From Rapana venosa (Eukaryota > Mollusca > Gastropoda > Neogastropoda > Muricidae): a stretch of 64,000 nucleotides of DNA. Shown here piece by piece: positions 30,801 through 42,695 of this stretch (position 1 is its first letter; each line of letters begins with the position of its first letter). The position numbers were made by a program, and so were the translations under genes. Below the pieces are notes generated by a model. The model saw nothing but the letters and a program-made list of their open reading frames with translations. It did no database searches and was not told the DNA's origin. The stretch is taken from NCBI GenBank assembly GCA_028751875.1, contig CM054167.1:26895330-26959329 (forward strand). Reading direction: 5' to 3'.

Positions 30801-30892
30801 ATGTGTATCTTTCTTTCTGTCTTTGGTATGCTTTTGGTGAGGTGGGTTTTGTTTTTGTTCGTTTGTTGGGTTTTCTTTAGTAATTCTGTTTT

Positions 30893-31030
30893 GTTTGGTT
30901 TCTGGGTGAGAGCTCTGAGAATCACCAATACTGAGATTTTTCCGTATGCATGCACTTTTGCCCACCATTAACATGGCCACATTTCAACTTTGATGGATGA
31001 TGTCTAAATATGACTCACGTGTGCAATTAT
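30893..31030 (-). repeat. Interspersed repeat I, third copy
   Basis: GGTGAGAGCTCTGAGAATCA, CCAATACTGAGATTTTTCCG and GATGATGTCTAAATATGACT are the reverse of 20938-21069, with more divergence. Confidence 0.5.
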
Positions 31031-31044
31031 TTCTTAAATCATAT

Positions 31045-31180
31045 ATATCTATACGGGGACTGGATGTGAAAAAAAGAGCACATGAGTGCTTATTCCATTA
31101 TCTTCGATATTTTTTTTTAAAGTTATCTGAGCGCTTTGATTTGTTGCTTTACAAGATTCAGCGCAATATAAATTCCATAC

Positions 31181-31205
<25 letters not shown>
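31045..31205 (+). mobile_element. SINE family A tail joined to an L2-type tail
   Basis: ACGGGGACTGGATGTGAAAA, GAGCACATGAGTGCTTATTC, CATTATCTTCGATA, then TATCTGAGCGCTTTGATTTG, TTTACAAGATTCAGCGC and AATTCCATACATTATT repeats. Same composite end as 24838-25120. Confidence 0.7.
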
Positions 31206-31218
<13 letters not shown>

Positions 31219-31235
31219 ATACATAATTATATATA

Positions 31236-31305
31236 TTCAGCCTGAGGAAGCTTCAGAGGGAAGCGAAAATTTGCTGACATAAATAAAAGGAGAAATGAAG
31301 CTGAA
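31236..31305 (+). other. Stem-loop resembling a degenerate hammerhead core
   Basis: TTCAGC, CTGAGGA, a hairpin GCTTC-AGAGG-GAAGC, GAAA, and farther on GCTGAA (31300-31305), complementary to TTCAGC. CUGANGA...GAAA is the hammerhead core pattern, but there is an extra A before the hairpin and no proper cleavage triplet. Possibly a decayed retroelement terminus. Confidence 0.25.
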
Positions 31306-31539
31306 CACAGTTGTGTTTTTATTGCCATTTTAATATATATATATCATTATAAGCCAAAATTAAGACATGCACGTCTTTATGAGCTTGGGCATGTGTGCAC
31401 ATACGCACTACCAGCCCCCTCCCTCACTAGTGCGTGGGCTCAAACACACACACACACACAATCATAATACCTAGAAGTTTATGGTAAGCAACTTCCTCAA
31501 CAGTTTGACTGTTTATAGATATAGGTGGAAGTCTAGTTG

Positions 31540-32405
31540 TCATGTTTTGTCTTTTTTGTCATGTTTTAATAAGCATGACCTTGGTCTTTTGAGGATTAAA
31601 TGACATATGGTTATAATTGCACGTTTGCTTAGAGCATCAATGTTACTTTGTAATGATGTAGATATTTTGCTAAGACTGGTGTGACTAGTATAAATGGTAG
31701 TGTCATCGCAAGAAAAGTTCGCATGATTCTTTGATGTAGAGTGAAAGGTCATTAACAGATTATATAGAGAATTAAAGTAGGGCTAAAACAGACCCTTGTT
31801 GTATTCCATATTAATTACTGGTGGTGTACATGATTTAATGGTATTGACCAAAATGTATTGTTGTCAGTTATGCAGGAATGATCTGAAAAACATCAGACAG
31901 TTATCAGATATGCCATAGAGCGATAGTTTTCTGCATAGCAGTTCGTGGTTGATTACATTAAAGGCTTTGGCGTGGTTGATTACATTAAAGGCTTTGGCAA
32001 AGTGAACAAAGAGGGCTTCAAAATTTTTGTTATCCTTAATACTGTTGTGCCAAGTGTCTACAATGTTAGTAAGAGTTGTATGGAATGATTGATTTTTCCT
32101 GAATCCTGACAGGTTATCAATTAAAAGAATGTAATGTTCTAAATGTTGGCAAAGCTGTTAGTGTATATGTTTTCCAAGCGGCTTGGAGATAATATTATAT
32201 GATAATACTGATATTGGCCCATAGTTACATGAGTTTGAAGAGTCATCAGATTTATAAAAAGGAATGATTTTGGCCAGTTTTAACTGTGATGGGAAGTAGC
32301 ACTTTGCAATCCACAAGTTATAGATATAAGTGAGCGTTTCAGTTATAACTGGAGCTGCGATTTCGAAAATTGTTCCATCTGGACTATGACTACTAGTTTG
32401 TTTTA
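31540..32405 (-). pseudogene. Jockey/CR1-group LINE reverse transcriptase, dead copy
   Basis: With frameshifts, the - strand reads P-D-G-T-I-F-E-I-A-A-P-V-I, K-I-I-P-F-Y-K, S-G-F-R-K-N-Q-S, F-V-H-F-A-K-A-F-N-V-I-N-H and S-C-D-D-T-T-I. The usual F-V-D-F motif A has lost its Asp (F-V-H-F) and F-A-D-D is S-C-D-D, so it is inactive. A 27-bp tandem duplication (GTGGTTGATTACATTAAAGG plus 7) at about 31946-32000 repeats motif A. The 5' side ends near a GA microsatellite. Confidence 0.8.
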
Positions 32406-32445
32406 AACATTGAAGGGACTAATAAACTGAAGTTATGTTCAATGT

Positions 32446-32446
32446 G

Positions 32447-32516
<70 letters not shown>

Positions 32517-32531
32517 GAGAGAGAGAGAGAG
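32446..32531. repeat. (GA)n microsatellite
   Basis: GAGA runs with occasional AGAAGAG variants. Confidence 0.95.
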
Positions 32532-33559
32532 AACACAAAACAAATTTAATGTTCACTGGCCCCTGATCACAATTCAAATGAAAGGGGCTTGGGGGGCGAA
32601 TCAACAACACACAGTGAATCGGAATATAATGACCACAATACAAACCAGAGTTATAAAGTATCATAAGAAACTGACTAGTACATCCAATAATTGCTATTAT
32701 GCCACATTCGTTCCATAATGTAAATCACTGAAAATGCGCAGTGTAAATAATCATAACAATCAAGATAAACACCTGTACTCGCTGGACTGTCCCTACCCGG
32801 AAATTTCCCAGGTGAAATGTGCACTCTATACGCCAACAACATAGAACATTTTCAGGGTAACGGCTGGACGGGTTTAAAATATTTTATTTTTAGCTCATGT
32901 AATGTGTTATTTTACATGACTGTTTGGACTGTTCTTGTTCAAAATGGCTGACTCTTCTCACTGAACACATCAATGACTTGACACAGCTGAAGAAGTGGCA
33001 AATGAGATTGTAGATGATCCTGACAGTGATGAAAGCGATCGTATAATTATGATTCAGGAGATAGCGAAGAAGATGAAAATACCAGTGAGGTTTTGCCTGA
33101 CTTGAGTGTGACGTTATTGAAATGGTCGTGGTTCGGTCAATAAATGTATTTTCATTTATTTTTGTAATCTTTAATTTTTTTAAAAAGTGAAATATCATGC
33201 TAACTACTTTGAGCTTGCCTGAAAGCAATCTATACCATAATAAATACTGTCAGTGGACAGGATATCAGGACTATTTTTTTAAGGTAGTTTCTGAGTTATC
33301 GGGACATGAACATAGCAAGTGGTATATCAGAATGTTATCTCGGGCATATAGGGTGCACTTGCACTTGGCAGTCAAGAGGGTATACATTTGCACATTTTTT
33401 CAACAGATACTGGATTGGGTCGCTGCAAATGATTAAATCAATGCTTTTCTTGTCTTGTTTTTGTGTCTATGTAATAAAAGAAAATTAAACCTGAATAAAT
33501 GATATCTGATGTTACTGGGTGATACTCTGTAAAAATCTAGGAATGACATATTGCGTTGA
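32532..33559 (+). other. No firm gene; acidic coding-like remnant
   Basis: About 32990-33110 can be read, allowing one frameshift, as an acidic stretch with D-D-P-D-S-D-E-S-D and D-S-G-D-S-E-E-D-E-N-T-S-E. Such N-termini occur in piggyBac-type transposases, but no catalytic region follows. The rest shows nothing recognisable. Confidence 0.25.
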
Positions 33560-34779
33560 ATTAAAAACTTTTTACTTAAGTTTCTGTACCTCCTCACTCT
33601 TCTTGACTTATCTGCAGCCTTTGATACCATAGATCACTCAATTCTTCTTTCTCGCCTCCAAAATACGTTTGGTATTAACGGCACAGCCCTCACATGGTTT
33701 ACTTCATACCTCACAGACAGGTTCCAGAAAGTTATTGTAAACAAAATTCAATCAAAACCTGTCAAAATGGAATGTGGAGTCCCGCAGGGATCAGTCCTGG
33801 GCCCTGTTCTCTTTACTCTCTACACTGCTCCACTCTCACATATAATAAACAACCACCATATTGATCATCATTTCTATGCCGATGATACTCAGCTTCAGTG
33901 CAGTGATACTGTTGAAAACTTGCCTTCCCTCCTGACAAATATGTCCTACTGCCTTCAAGACATTCAAAACTGGATGACTCAGAACAAGTTACAACTTAAT
34001 GCCGATAAAACCGAAGCCATGCTCATAGGGACCCAACATAAACTTTCCTCTATCGCAAAAACTTCAATAGAATTCGGCAATACGTCAGTTCCTTTGTCCA
34101 ACTCTGTGAAGTATTTAGGAGTAGTTCTTGACAACACACTCTCTATGAAAAAATTCATCACCCAGACCTGCCAGTCTTACTACTATCAATTACGGCGCAT
34201 AAGCGCGATTCGCAAGTATCTGTCCACTGATGCAACTTCCAAGCTTGACACATCTCTCATTCTTTCACGTTTAGACTACTGTAGTTCTCTTTTGGCTGGC
34301 CTGCCGGCATCATCTGTCCACTCTCTTCAACGCATACAAAACTCTGCAGCTCGACTGGTCCTAAGAAAGAAAAAATCTGAACACATCAGTCCTCTTCTGC
34401 GATCTCTTCACTGGCTGCCTGTCTCACAAAGACTGGAGTATAAAATCAATACCCTCTGTTTCAAATGTCTCCACAAATCTGCACCCTCTTATCTCTGTAA
34501 CTGTCTTCATCTGTACACTCCATCCCGTTCCCTTCGTTCAGCCGCAGATACCTTGTGCTTTCGAACACCCAGATTCAAACAAACCACTGTTGGCCGTCGT
34601 TCCTTCTCTGTTTCTGGTCCATCCATCTGGAATGACCTCCCTCTTTCACTTCGCCAAAAGCCTTCACTTGATACCTTCAAATCCAGCCTCAAAACACACT
34701 TATTTCCTGCCTGAGACTTTCCCCCCAAATATCTGTCCCTAATTTTCAACAGCATCTTTCACCTTCTAAGTGTTGTTCC

Positions 34780-34870
<91 letters not shown>

Positions 34871-35050
34871 TGTGTGTGCGTGCATGCGTGCATACGTGCG
34901 CGCGCATGGTTTTTGAAATCTGTTGTTCATTATGTTTAAGGAGAGTTGCATGCCTGTAAATGATTGAGTGCAAGCGCTTCGATTTGTTTGTTTTTTTACA
35001 AGATTCAGCGCTATATAAATTCCATATAATATTACTATTATTATTATTAC
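33560..35050 (+). pseudogene. L2-like LINE, 5'-truncated, long open RT region
   Basis: It opens at motif A (L-L-D-L-S-A-A-F-D-T-I-D-H, about 33600) and stays open to TGA near 34714. Motifs are C-G-V-P-Q-G-S-V-L-G-P at about 33775, F-Y-A-D-D-T-Q-L at about 33872, K-T-E-A-M-L and V-K-Y-L-G-V-V-L-D, then the L2-group C-terminal region (S-R-L-D-Y-C-S-S-L-L-A-G, L-H-W-L-P-V, W-N-D-L-P, L-K-T-H-L-F). The 3' UTR has TG repeats (34784-34863) and the tail AGCGCTATATAAATTCCATA plus ATT repeats. Catalytic Asp residues survive here, but the endonuclease and N-terminal RT are gone. Confidence 0.88.
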
Positions 35051-35214
35051 ATAGAATCCTCTAACATAACATGCGCTTCATTTTCAACGTTTGTTTTTTA
35101 CATGGTTGTCTTGCATCATTATTTTTGTTTACTCTTTATTATACACATTGTTAGTGAGTGGCAAAACAATTTAATCGTGTGGGCGAAATAGCTACCTGAA
35201 AAAGGTAAGTTTCA

Positions 35215-36485
35215 ATTACTTTTGGTATTAAAGGTAGAGCCCTCACCTGGTTCAGTTCATACCTTACAGACCGATTCTACACAGTTGCAGTAAACAAGAT
35301 TCAATCAACACCTGCCAAACTGGAATGTGGAGTCCCACATGGATCAGTTCTTGACCCTGTTCTTTTCACACTCTACACTGCTCCTCTTTCACACATAATA
35401 AATCGTCATCAGATCAACCATCATTTTTATTCAGACGACTCTCAAATTCTTAGCAGTGATACTCCTGAAAATCTGCCTTCTCTCTTGATTAATATGTCCT
35501 ACTGCCTTCAAGATATCCAAAATTGGATGATGCAGAACAAGTTACAGCTAAAGGCAGATAAAACCGAAGCCATGCTTGTAGGGACCAAACAGAAACTCTC
35601 TTCCATCACAACAGCTTCAATAGAATTCGGCAATACATCTGTCTCTCTATCTACTGTTGTGAAATATCTAGATGTTGTTATAGACAACACACTCTCCATG
35701 CAAAAATTCATCACCCAAACCTGCCTGTCGTGCTACTATCAATTACGGGGTACAAGTGCAATTCGAAAGTACCTGCCCACTGATGCAACATCCAAACTAG
35801 TCACGTCTCTCATTCTCTCACAACTGGACTATTGCAATTCTCTTCCAGCTGGTCTGCTAGATTCATCTATCCACTCCTTTCAACGTATACAAAACCCTGC
35901 GGCTCGCCTAGTCCTCAGAAAGAAAAAAAATCTGAGCACATTACCCCTCTCTTGCGATATCTTCACTGGTTTCCTGTGCCACAGAGAGTAAACTATAAGA
36001 TCAGTACCCTCTGTTACAAATACCTCCATGAAACAGCAGCTTCCTACCTCTGTGAATGTCTTCACTTGTACACTCCTTCTCGTTCCCTCCCCTCTGCTGC
36101 AGATACCTTGTGCTTACGAATACCTAGATTCAACCAGTCTACTGTTGGCCGTGGCTCATTCTCTTGTTTCTGGTCCATCGATCTGGAATGACCTCCCGCT
36201 CTCCCTTCGCCAAGAGCCTTCTTAAGACGCTTTTAAATCCGACCTCAAGACACATTTATTTAAAACCCAAGATTCTTCCCTCTTGTTCCATTTCATTTTG
36301 TCCCTGCCCTCAACAGCCAAAACCCCATCACCCTGCCGGAGTGTATAACCTTTATGTGTGTGCACGCGTATTAATTGTAGCTGTCTGCAAGGGAATGAGT
36401 AGGATGAATGAAACTGCTTTGATTTTGTTGTTGTTGCAAGATACAGCGCCATATAAATTCCATGTATTATTATTCTTATTGTTCT
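35215..36485 (+). pseudogene. Second L2-like LINE, decayed
   Basis: Same family and orientation as its neighbour at 33560. It starts after motif A, reads G-V-P-H-G-S-V-L-D-P in place of G-V-P-Q-G-S-V-L-G-P and F-Y-S-D-D in place of F-Y-A-D-D, and has frameshifts near 35925 and 36185. The 3' UTR is a different subtype: CAACAGCCAAAACCCCATCA, GGAGTGTATAACCT, GATACAGCGCCATATAAATT. Between the two elements lies about 165 bp of unassigned DNA (35051-35214). Confidence 0.85.
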
Positions 36486-36599
36486 TAATTGATTAACATT
36501 ATTTTTTCTTTTTCAAAATTGCTTTTAAAGGATCTGTATAGTGACTTTCCCCCCCCCCCAAACGTTTGCTTATTTATTCAGTATACATGACTTTTGGGG

Positions 36600-36925
36600 G
36601 ACAGGATAGTGTGGTGGTTATGGTGATGCATTCGAACCTCGTTCAAGAGGATTTTTCCTCTGGAGTTAACATCAGTGCCGATTCCACTCTCCCCCCAAAG
36701 TCCTTTGAATGAGACTATAAACCGAGGCCCCGTGTGCGAGCGCACGCAGAACATCTTGCGCACACGTTAAATCCTGTTCCGCTTTTCGTAAGAGTAGGCC
36801 ATTGTGTGCCGGTGGGAACAGATGACAGAATTTACAAAACCGCATACACACGGGGACTGGATGTAAAAAAAAAAGCACATTAGTGCTTATTCCATTATCC
36901 TCGATATGAAAGAATAAAATGAAAA
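36600..36925 (+). mobile_element. SINE family A, full length
   Basis: Head GGATAGTGTGGTGGTTATGG, B box ATTCGAACCTCG, complete core and tail TTCCATTATCCTCGATATGA. Repeated with its surroundings at 42325-42650 and 51672-52020. Confidence 0.85.
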
Positions 36926-36929
36926 CAAA

Positions 36930-37406
36930 TTAAACACACACGCACGCACGCATGCACGCACGCACGCACGCACACACACACCCACACACACACACACACC
37001 ACACACACACCCCACACACACACACACACATCCCTTCCATTATCAACACCTTGTTGCCGCCATCAAATAGGAACAACAAGTATCGCATAAAATGTCTGTT
37101 ATCTTAGAGACCCAACTATCTTCCTCATATCTCGTCTAGCAATGTTTGGATAAGCCGTACGTGCGGCAGCCTGTTCGGATTCAATCATAAGCAACTTTAA
37201 TCAATACCTAAGAGTGCTTATATTAAAGGAGTTAACATAATATAGCCTTGGAGAGAAAGCGAGAGACTCGAACTCGAAATGTTTATTGAGAGTAAAATGG
37301 ATGGGTTTCTTTACACTATGCTCTCACCAAAAAGATTGAAAAAAATGAAAAAAAGAAAAAGAGAAAAAAAACAACACACGAGAACAAAGTTAAGTAAAAC
37401 GACACA

Positions 37407-37478
<72 letters not shown>

Positions 37479-37617
37479 CATTAACACTTTGGTTGGGTTT
37501 TTTTGTGTTACTTATTATTTTTCTCACTAAAATACTAAGCAGTTTTAACAACCCCCTTCATGTATGGGCCAATGGCCTTTTTGTGAATAAATCTTTCGAG
37601 TTCGAGTTCGACTTCGA

Positions 37618-37669
<52 letters not shown>

Positions 37670-38047
37670 GTTGTCTTTTTGTTTTTTTGTTTTTTTTGTT
37701 TTTTGTTTTTTTGTTTTGTTTGTTTTTCCTTTTAAAATATCTCCCCTTTCTCTCGGTAACCAACCACGCCACCTGTAGATTTTTTTATTTTATTCTTTTT
37801 TTTTTTCTGGTCAGACTACTGTCAGATTGATTGAGTTATATACACATTGTGTGCTACAGAGTGGTAATTGATTTTACTCCTCTCTTCACCCTTCCACCAC
37901 TATACCCCTATCAAGTATTCACTCCCCCCTCCTATTATTATTATTATTCATTGTCTCTCTTTTCTTCCTTATCTTCACCATTCTTGTACACATTAATACT
38001 TTCCTCACAAAACTAACTTTAATAGATGTATTCAAGACACAATTCAT
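36930..38047 (+). other. Repeat-rich spacer with an inverted CGAACTCGAAA pair
   Basis: ACGC/CACA repeats 36930-37030; unique DNA 37035-37380; ACTCGAACTCGAAATGTTTA at about 37266 faces TAAATCTTTCGAGTTCGAG at about 37585 as an inverted repeat; (CT)n at 37409-37474 and 37620-37666; poly(T)/TG; then the 5' flank of the endonuclease-bearing LINE (TAGATGTATTCAAGACACAA). No gene. Present three times in the window. Confidence 0.6.
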
Positions 38048-38329
38048 GGCCCTCCTTTGACCCCATACCCCGGGGACGTTCGGGAATTTTCATGCGTAAT
38101 TTGGAACCCACAGAAACCCTTCCAGAGGTCAAGAAAATTTGTACAAGGACTTTCATTGCCCGTCTTTTTTGCCCAACGAAAAACAGACGGGTTTTCCGAT
38201 GAAAACCGGGGTGAAAAGGGATGCGCATTAAGGATTCCTCTTCCCCGTGATAGACGGGGTGTTTAGTAAAGAACAGGGGAAAGGTTTGGGGGGAAAAAAA
38301 ATTTGGGTTTAAGTTTGGGGGATTTCAGG

Positions 38330-39150
38330 AACATTTTAAAAAGACCTTGACTTTGCAGACGACATCGCCCTCCTTTTCATTCAAACCAGAATCATCTAAA
38401 AACACAAAACTAAAAAACGGAAAGCCAACGAAAAGGGGGTTTGGATAAAGGGCTGAAGGGGCCAGAATTTTCAAAGCCATAAAAAGAAAACGGCAGGAAA
38501 AGGGACGGGTTTGGGGGTTTGGAATCAGGAAGGGGAAGAGAGGGAAAAACTTCCCCCTATCCGGGGGAAAAAACGTCCCCAAAACTGGAGGAACAGCAGA
38601 CTTCAAGAAGAAGTAGCCCGGGCCAAAGGCGCAGAGGAAAACTTTATCCAACATTGGCAAAGGGGGAAAAAAGGGCCCAAAAAAACCAAAGCCCCCTTTT
38701 CAAGAGCCTTGTTTTGTCAGTTTTTTTCTCTACGGGGGTGAGACCTGGAAATTAACGAAAAGGAAAAAGAAGAGAAAAATAACATTTTCCCCAAAACCCC
38801 AAAATTTTTTGGGGGGATCTTCAAGATCCGATGGGAAGAAAAACAAAGCCAAAAAGAAAAGTTTGGAAATGCAGGAGCAGAAAAAAACAGCCCGGAGATT
38901 AGAGACAAAATGGAACCCGGGTTGGACAAGCCCAAAAAAGGAAAAAGGGTTACGACTGTGCTGTTGGGCCCCCGGATGGACACCTGAAAAGGGGGAAGGA
39001 AAGGGGCGCCCAAAAAAAAACATTGGGGACAAAAGGTTTGAGTAAAAGGGGGAACGGGCAGGCCCGGGGCCGTGGGGAACGCCCCACGACGCACAGCTGC
39101 AAACCGGAACCCTTTGGAAAGGAAAATGTTCAACCTTGTTGCCTCCCGGC
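38330..39150 (+). pseudogene. RTE-like LINE fragment in error-rich sequence
   Basis: L-D-F-A-D-D-I-A-L-L near 38345, G-E-T-W-K near 38735 and a W-T-P-E-K-G...G-R-P-K-K-N tail near 38980 follow the order of RTE-type RTs (A-D-D-I-A-L-L, Y-G-S/C-E-T-W, W-T-P-x-G-K-R). Frames are broken by homopolymer-type errors throughout. The preceding 38048-38330 is noisy and unassigned. Confidence 0.6.
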
Positions 39151-39227
39151 ACAGAGAGAAATTTAAAGGGTGTTAAATGGGGGTTTTAAACCTTTTAAAA
39201 ACTAGGGGAAAGACATAATTTTTTTTG

Positions 39228-40518
39228 AATTAAAAACTTTTTAAATTAAATTTCTTTTCCTCCTCACTCTTCGACTTATCTGCCGCCTTTTATCCCTAGA
39301 TTTATCAATTTTTTTTTTCCCCTTTTCGCCCCCCCAAATACGTTTGGTTTTTAACGGCAAGCCCCACATGGTTTATTAAAACCTCCAGAAAAGGTTTTTG
39401 GGAAAATTATTGAAAAAAAAATTCAATCAAAACCTGTCCCCCCCCAAAAAGGGGGAAAGTGGGGTCCCCCGGGATCAGTCCTGGGGCCCCGTTCTCTTTA
39501 CTCTTACATGCTTTTCCCCTCTCAATTTAATAAACAACCACCCTATTGATCTTTATTTCTATCCGATGATACTCAATTTAGTGCAGGTTTCTGTTGAAAA
39601 AAATTGCCTTTCCCCCCCCCCTGACAAATATGTTCCTACTGCCTTCAAAAAATTCAAAACTGGATGACTCAAAAAAAAGTTACAACTTTTTGGCCCAAAA
39701 AAACCCAAAGGGCCCTGACATTGGGGCCCAACAAATTTTCCCCTATCGCAAAAACCCTTTAATTGAATTTGGCAATATCAGTTCCTTGTCCAACTCTGTT
39801 AAAGGGATTTAAGTAGTTTTTTCCAAAACCCTCTCTATGAAAAAAAAATTTACACCCGACCGCCTCCCACTACTATCAATTACGGGGCATAAGCGCGTTT
39901 TGCAGTTTCTGTCCACTGATTTCAACTTCCAAGTTGTCAAAATCTCTCATTTTTTCCCCCGTTTAGACAAATGTAGGGTTTTCTTTTTTTGGGTGGCCTT
40001 TCCAGATCATCTGTCCCCCCTTCTTCAAAGCATACAAAAAAAACTGGAGCTCGACCCGGTCCTAAGAAAGAAAAAAACCCGAACCATCAGTTTTCCTTTT
40101 TTGCGATCTTTTTCACTGGCTGCCTGTCTTTTCAAAGATGGGGTTTTAAAATTTAAAACCCCTGTTTTTAAATTCCCCAAAAAATCTGGGGACCCCCTTA
40201 TCCCGGGGAAAATTTTTATTCCCGTTCAATCCAACCCGTTCCCCTTGTTCAGCCGCAGATCCCCTTTTGCTTTCGAACAAACCCAGATTCAAAAAAACCA
40301 ATTTTTGGGCCCTTTGTTTTTTCTTGTTTTGGTCCCTCCCCCTGGAATGGGCCCCCTCTTTTTTCTTCGCCAAAAGCCTAAAATTATACCTTCAAAACCA
40401 CCTCAAAAACACTTTTTTTTTCCGCCCGAGACTTTCCCCCAAAAATTTTTTCCCCAAATTTTTTAAAAGCATCTTTACCTTCTAAGTGTTGTTTCCCATT
40501 GTGTGTGTGGTTTTTTTG

Positions 40519-40567
<49 letters not shown>

Positions 40568-42190
40568 GTGTGTGGTGTATGTGCGTGTGGGGTGCGTGCA
40601 TGCGTACATACGTGCGCGCGCATGGTTTTTGAAATCTGTTGTTCATTATGTTTAAGGAGGTTGCATGCTGTAAATGATTGAGTGCAAGCGCTTCGTTTTT
40701 GTTTGTTTTTTTACAAGATTCAGGCTATATAAATTCCATATAATATTACTATTATTATTATTACATAGAATCCTCTACATAACATGCGTTTTCATTTTCA
40801 ACGTTTTTTTTTTTACATGGTTGTCTTGCATCATTATTTTTGTTTACTCTTTATTATACACATTGTTAGTGAGTGGCAAAACAATTTAATCGTGTGGCGA
40901 AATGGCTACCCGAAAAAGGTAATTTTTCAATTACTTTTGGTATTAAAGGTAGACCCCTCCCCTGGTTCATTTTCATACCTTACAGACCGATTCTACACAG
41001 TTGCAGTAACAAGATTCAATAAAAACACCTGCCAAACTGGAATGTGGATCCCACATGAATCAGTTTTTGGGCCCCTGTTCTTTTCACACTTACACTGCTC
41101 CTCTTTCCACACATAATAAATCGTCATCAGATCAACCATCATTTTTATTCAGAGACTCTCAAATTCTTAGCAGTGATACTCCTGAAAATCTGCCTTCTCT
41201 CTTGATTAATATGTCCTACTGGCTTCAAGTTTACCCAAAATTGGATAAATGCAGAACAAGTACAGCTAAAGGCAGATAAACCGAAGCCATGCTTGTGGGG
41301 ACCAAACAGAAACTCTTTTCCCATCACAACAGCTTCAATAGAATTCGGCAATCGTTGTCCTCTATCTACTGTTGTGAAATATCTAGATGTTGTTATAGAC
41401 AACACACTCTCCCATGCAAAAAATTTATCACCCAAACCCGCCTGTCGTGCTACTATCAATTACGGGGTACAAGTGCAATTCGAAAATACCTGCCCCCTGA
41501 TGCAACATCCAAACTAGTCACGTCTCTCATTCTCTCACAACTGGACTATTGCAATTCTCTTCCAGTGGTCTGCTAGATTCATTTTATCCCCTCCTTTCAA
41601 CGTAATACAAAACTGCGGCTCGCCTAGTCCTCAGAAAGAAAAAAATCGAGCACATTACCCCCCCTCTTGCGATATCTTTTACTGGTTTCCTGTGCCACAG
41701 AGAGTTTAAAATATAAAATCAGTACCCCCTGTTACAAATGCCTCCATGAAACAGCAGCTTCCTACCTTGTGAATGTCTTCACTTGTACACTCTTCTCGTT
41801 CCCCCATCTGCTGCGGGTACCTTGTGCTTCAATTTCCTAGATTCAACCAGTCTACTGTTTGGGCCCTGGCTCATTCTCTTGTTTCTTGGTCCATCGATCT
41901 GGAATGACCTCCCCCTCTCCCTTCGCAAAAGCCTTTTAAGACGCTTTTAAATCCGACCTCAAGACACATTTATTTAAAACCCAAGATTCTTCCCTCTTGT
42001 TCCATTTCATTTTGCCCCTGCCCTCAACACCCAAAACCCCTCCCCCTGCCGGAGTTTTATAACCTTTATGTGTGTGCACGCGTATTAATTGTAGCTGTCT
42101 GCAAGGGAATGAGTAGGATGAATGAAACTGCTTTGATTTTGTTGTTGTTGCAAAGATACAGCCATATAAATTCCATGTATTATTATTCTT
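39228..42190 (+). pseudogene. Error-rich second copy of the paired L2 elements
   Basis: 39228-40765 aligns by eye with 33560-35050, and 40900-42190 with 35215-36485, in the same order and spacing. Frames are broken by inserted homopolymers (for example CCCCCCCAAAAAGGGGGAAA near 39440). Recognisable pieces include G-V-P-R-D-Q and S-Y-Y-Y-Q-L-x-R analogues. The second half is cleaner than the first. Confidence 0.8.
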
Positions 42191-42324
42191 ATTGTTCTTA
42201 ATTGATTAACATTATTTTTTCTTTTTCAAAATTGCTTTTAAAGGATCTGTATAGTGACTTTCCCCCCCCCCCCCCCCCCCCCCCAAACGTTTGCTTATTT
42301 ATTCAGTAACATGACTTTTGGGGG

Positions 42325-42650
42325 ACAGGATAGTGTGGTGGTTATGGTGATGCATTCGAACCCCGTTCAAGAGGATTTTTCCTCTGGAGTTAACATCAGT
42401 GCCGATTCCCCTCTCCCCAAAGTCCTTTGAAAGAGACTATAAAACCCAGGCCCCGTGTGCGAGCGCACGCAGAACAAACTTGCGCACACGTTTAAATCCT
42501 GTTCCGCTTTTGTAAGAGTAGGCATTGTGTGCCGGTGGGAAAATGACAGAATTTACAAACCGCATACACACGGGGAAAATGGATGTAAAAAAAAAGCACC
42601 CCTTTAGGTGCTTATTCATTTTCCTCGATATGAAAAAATAAATGAAAACA
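42325..42650 (+). mobile_element. SINE family A, duplicate of 36600-36925
   Basis: Same head GGATAGTGTGGTGGTTATGG and tail, with small indels typical of this block. Confidence 0.8.
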
Positions 42651-42654
42651 AATA

Positions 42655-42660
42655 ACCACA

Positions 42661-42695
<35 letters not shown>

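Noticed and set aside
32990..33110. piggyBac transposase gene
   Set aside because: Only an acidic stretch needing a frameshift is seen; no DDE/D catalytic region or termini could be linked to it.
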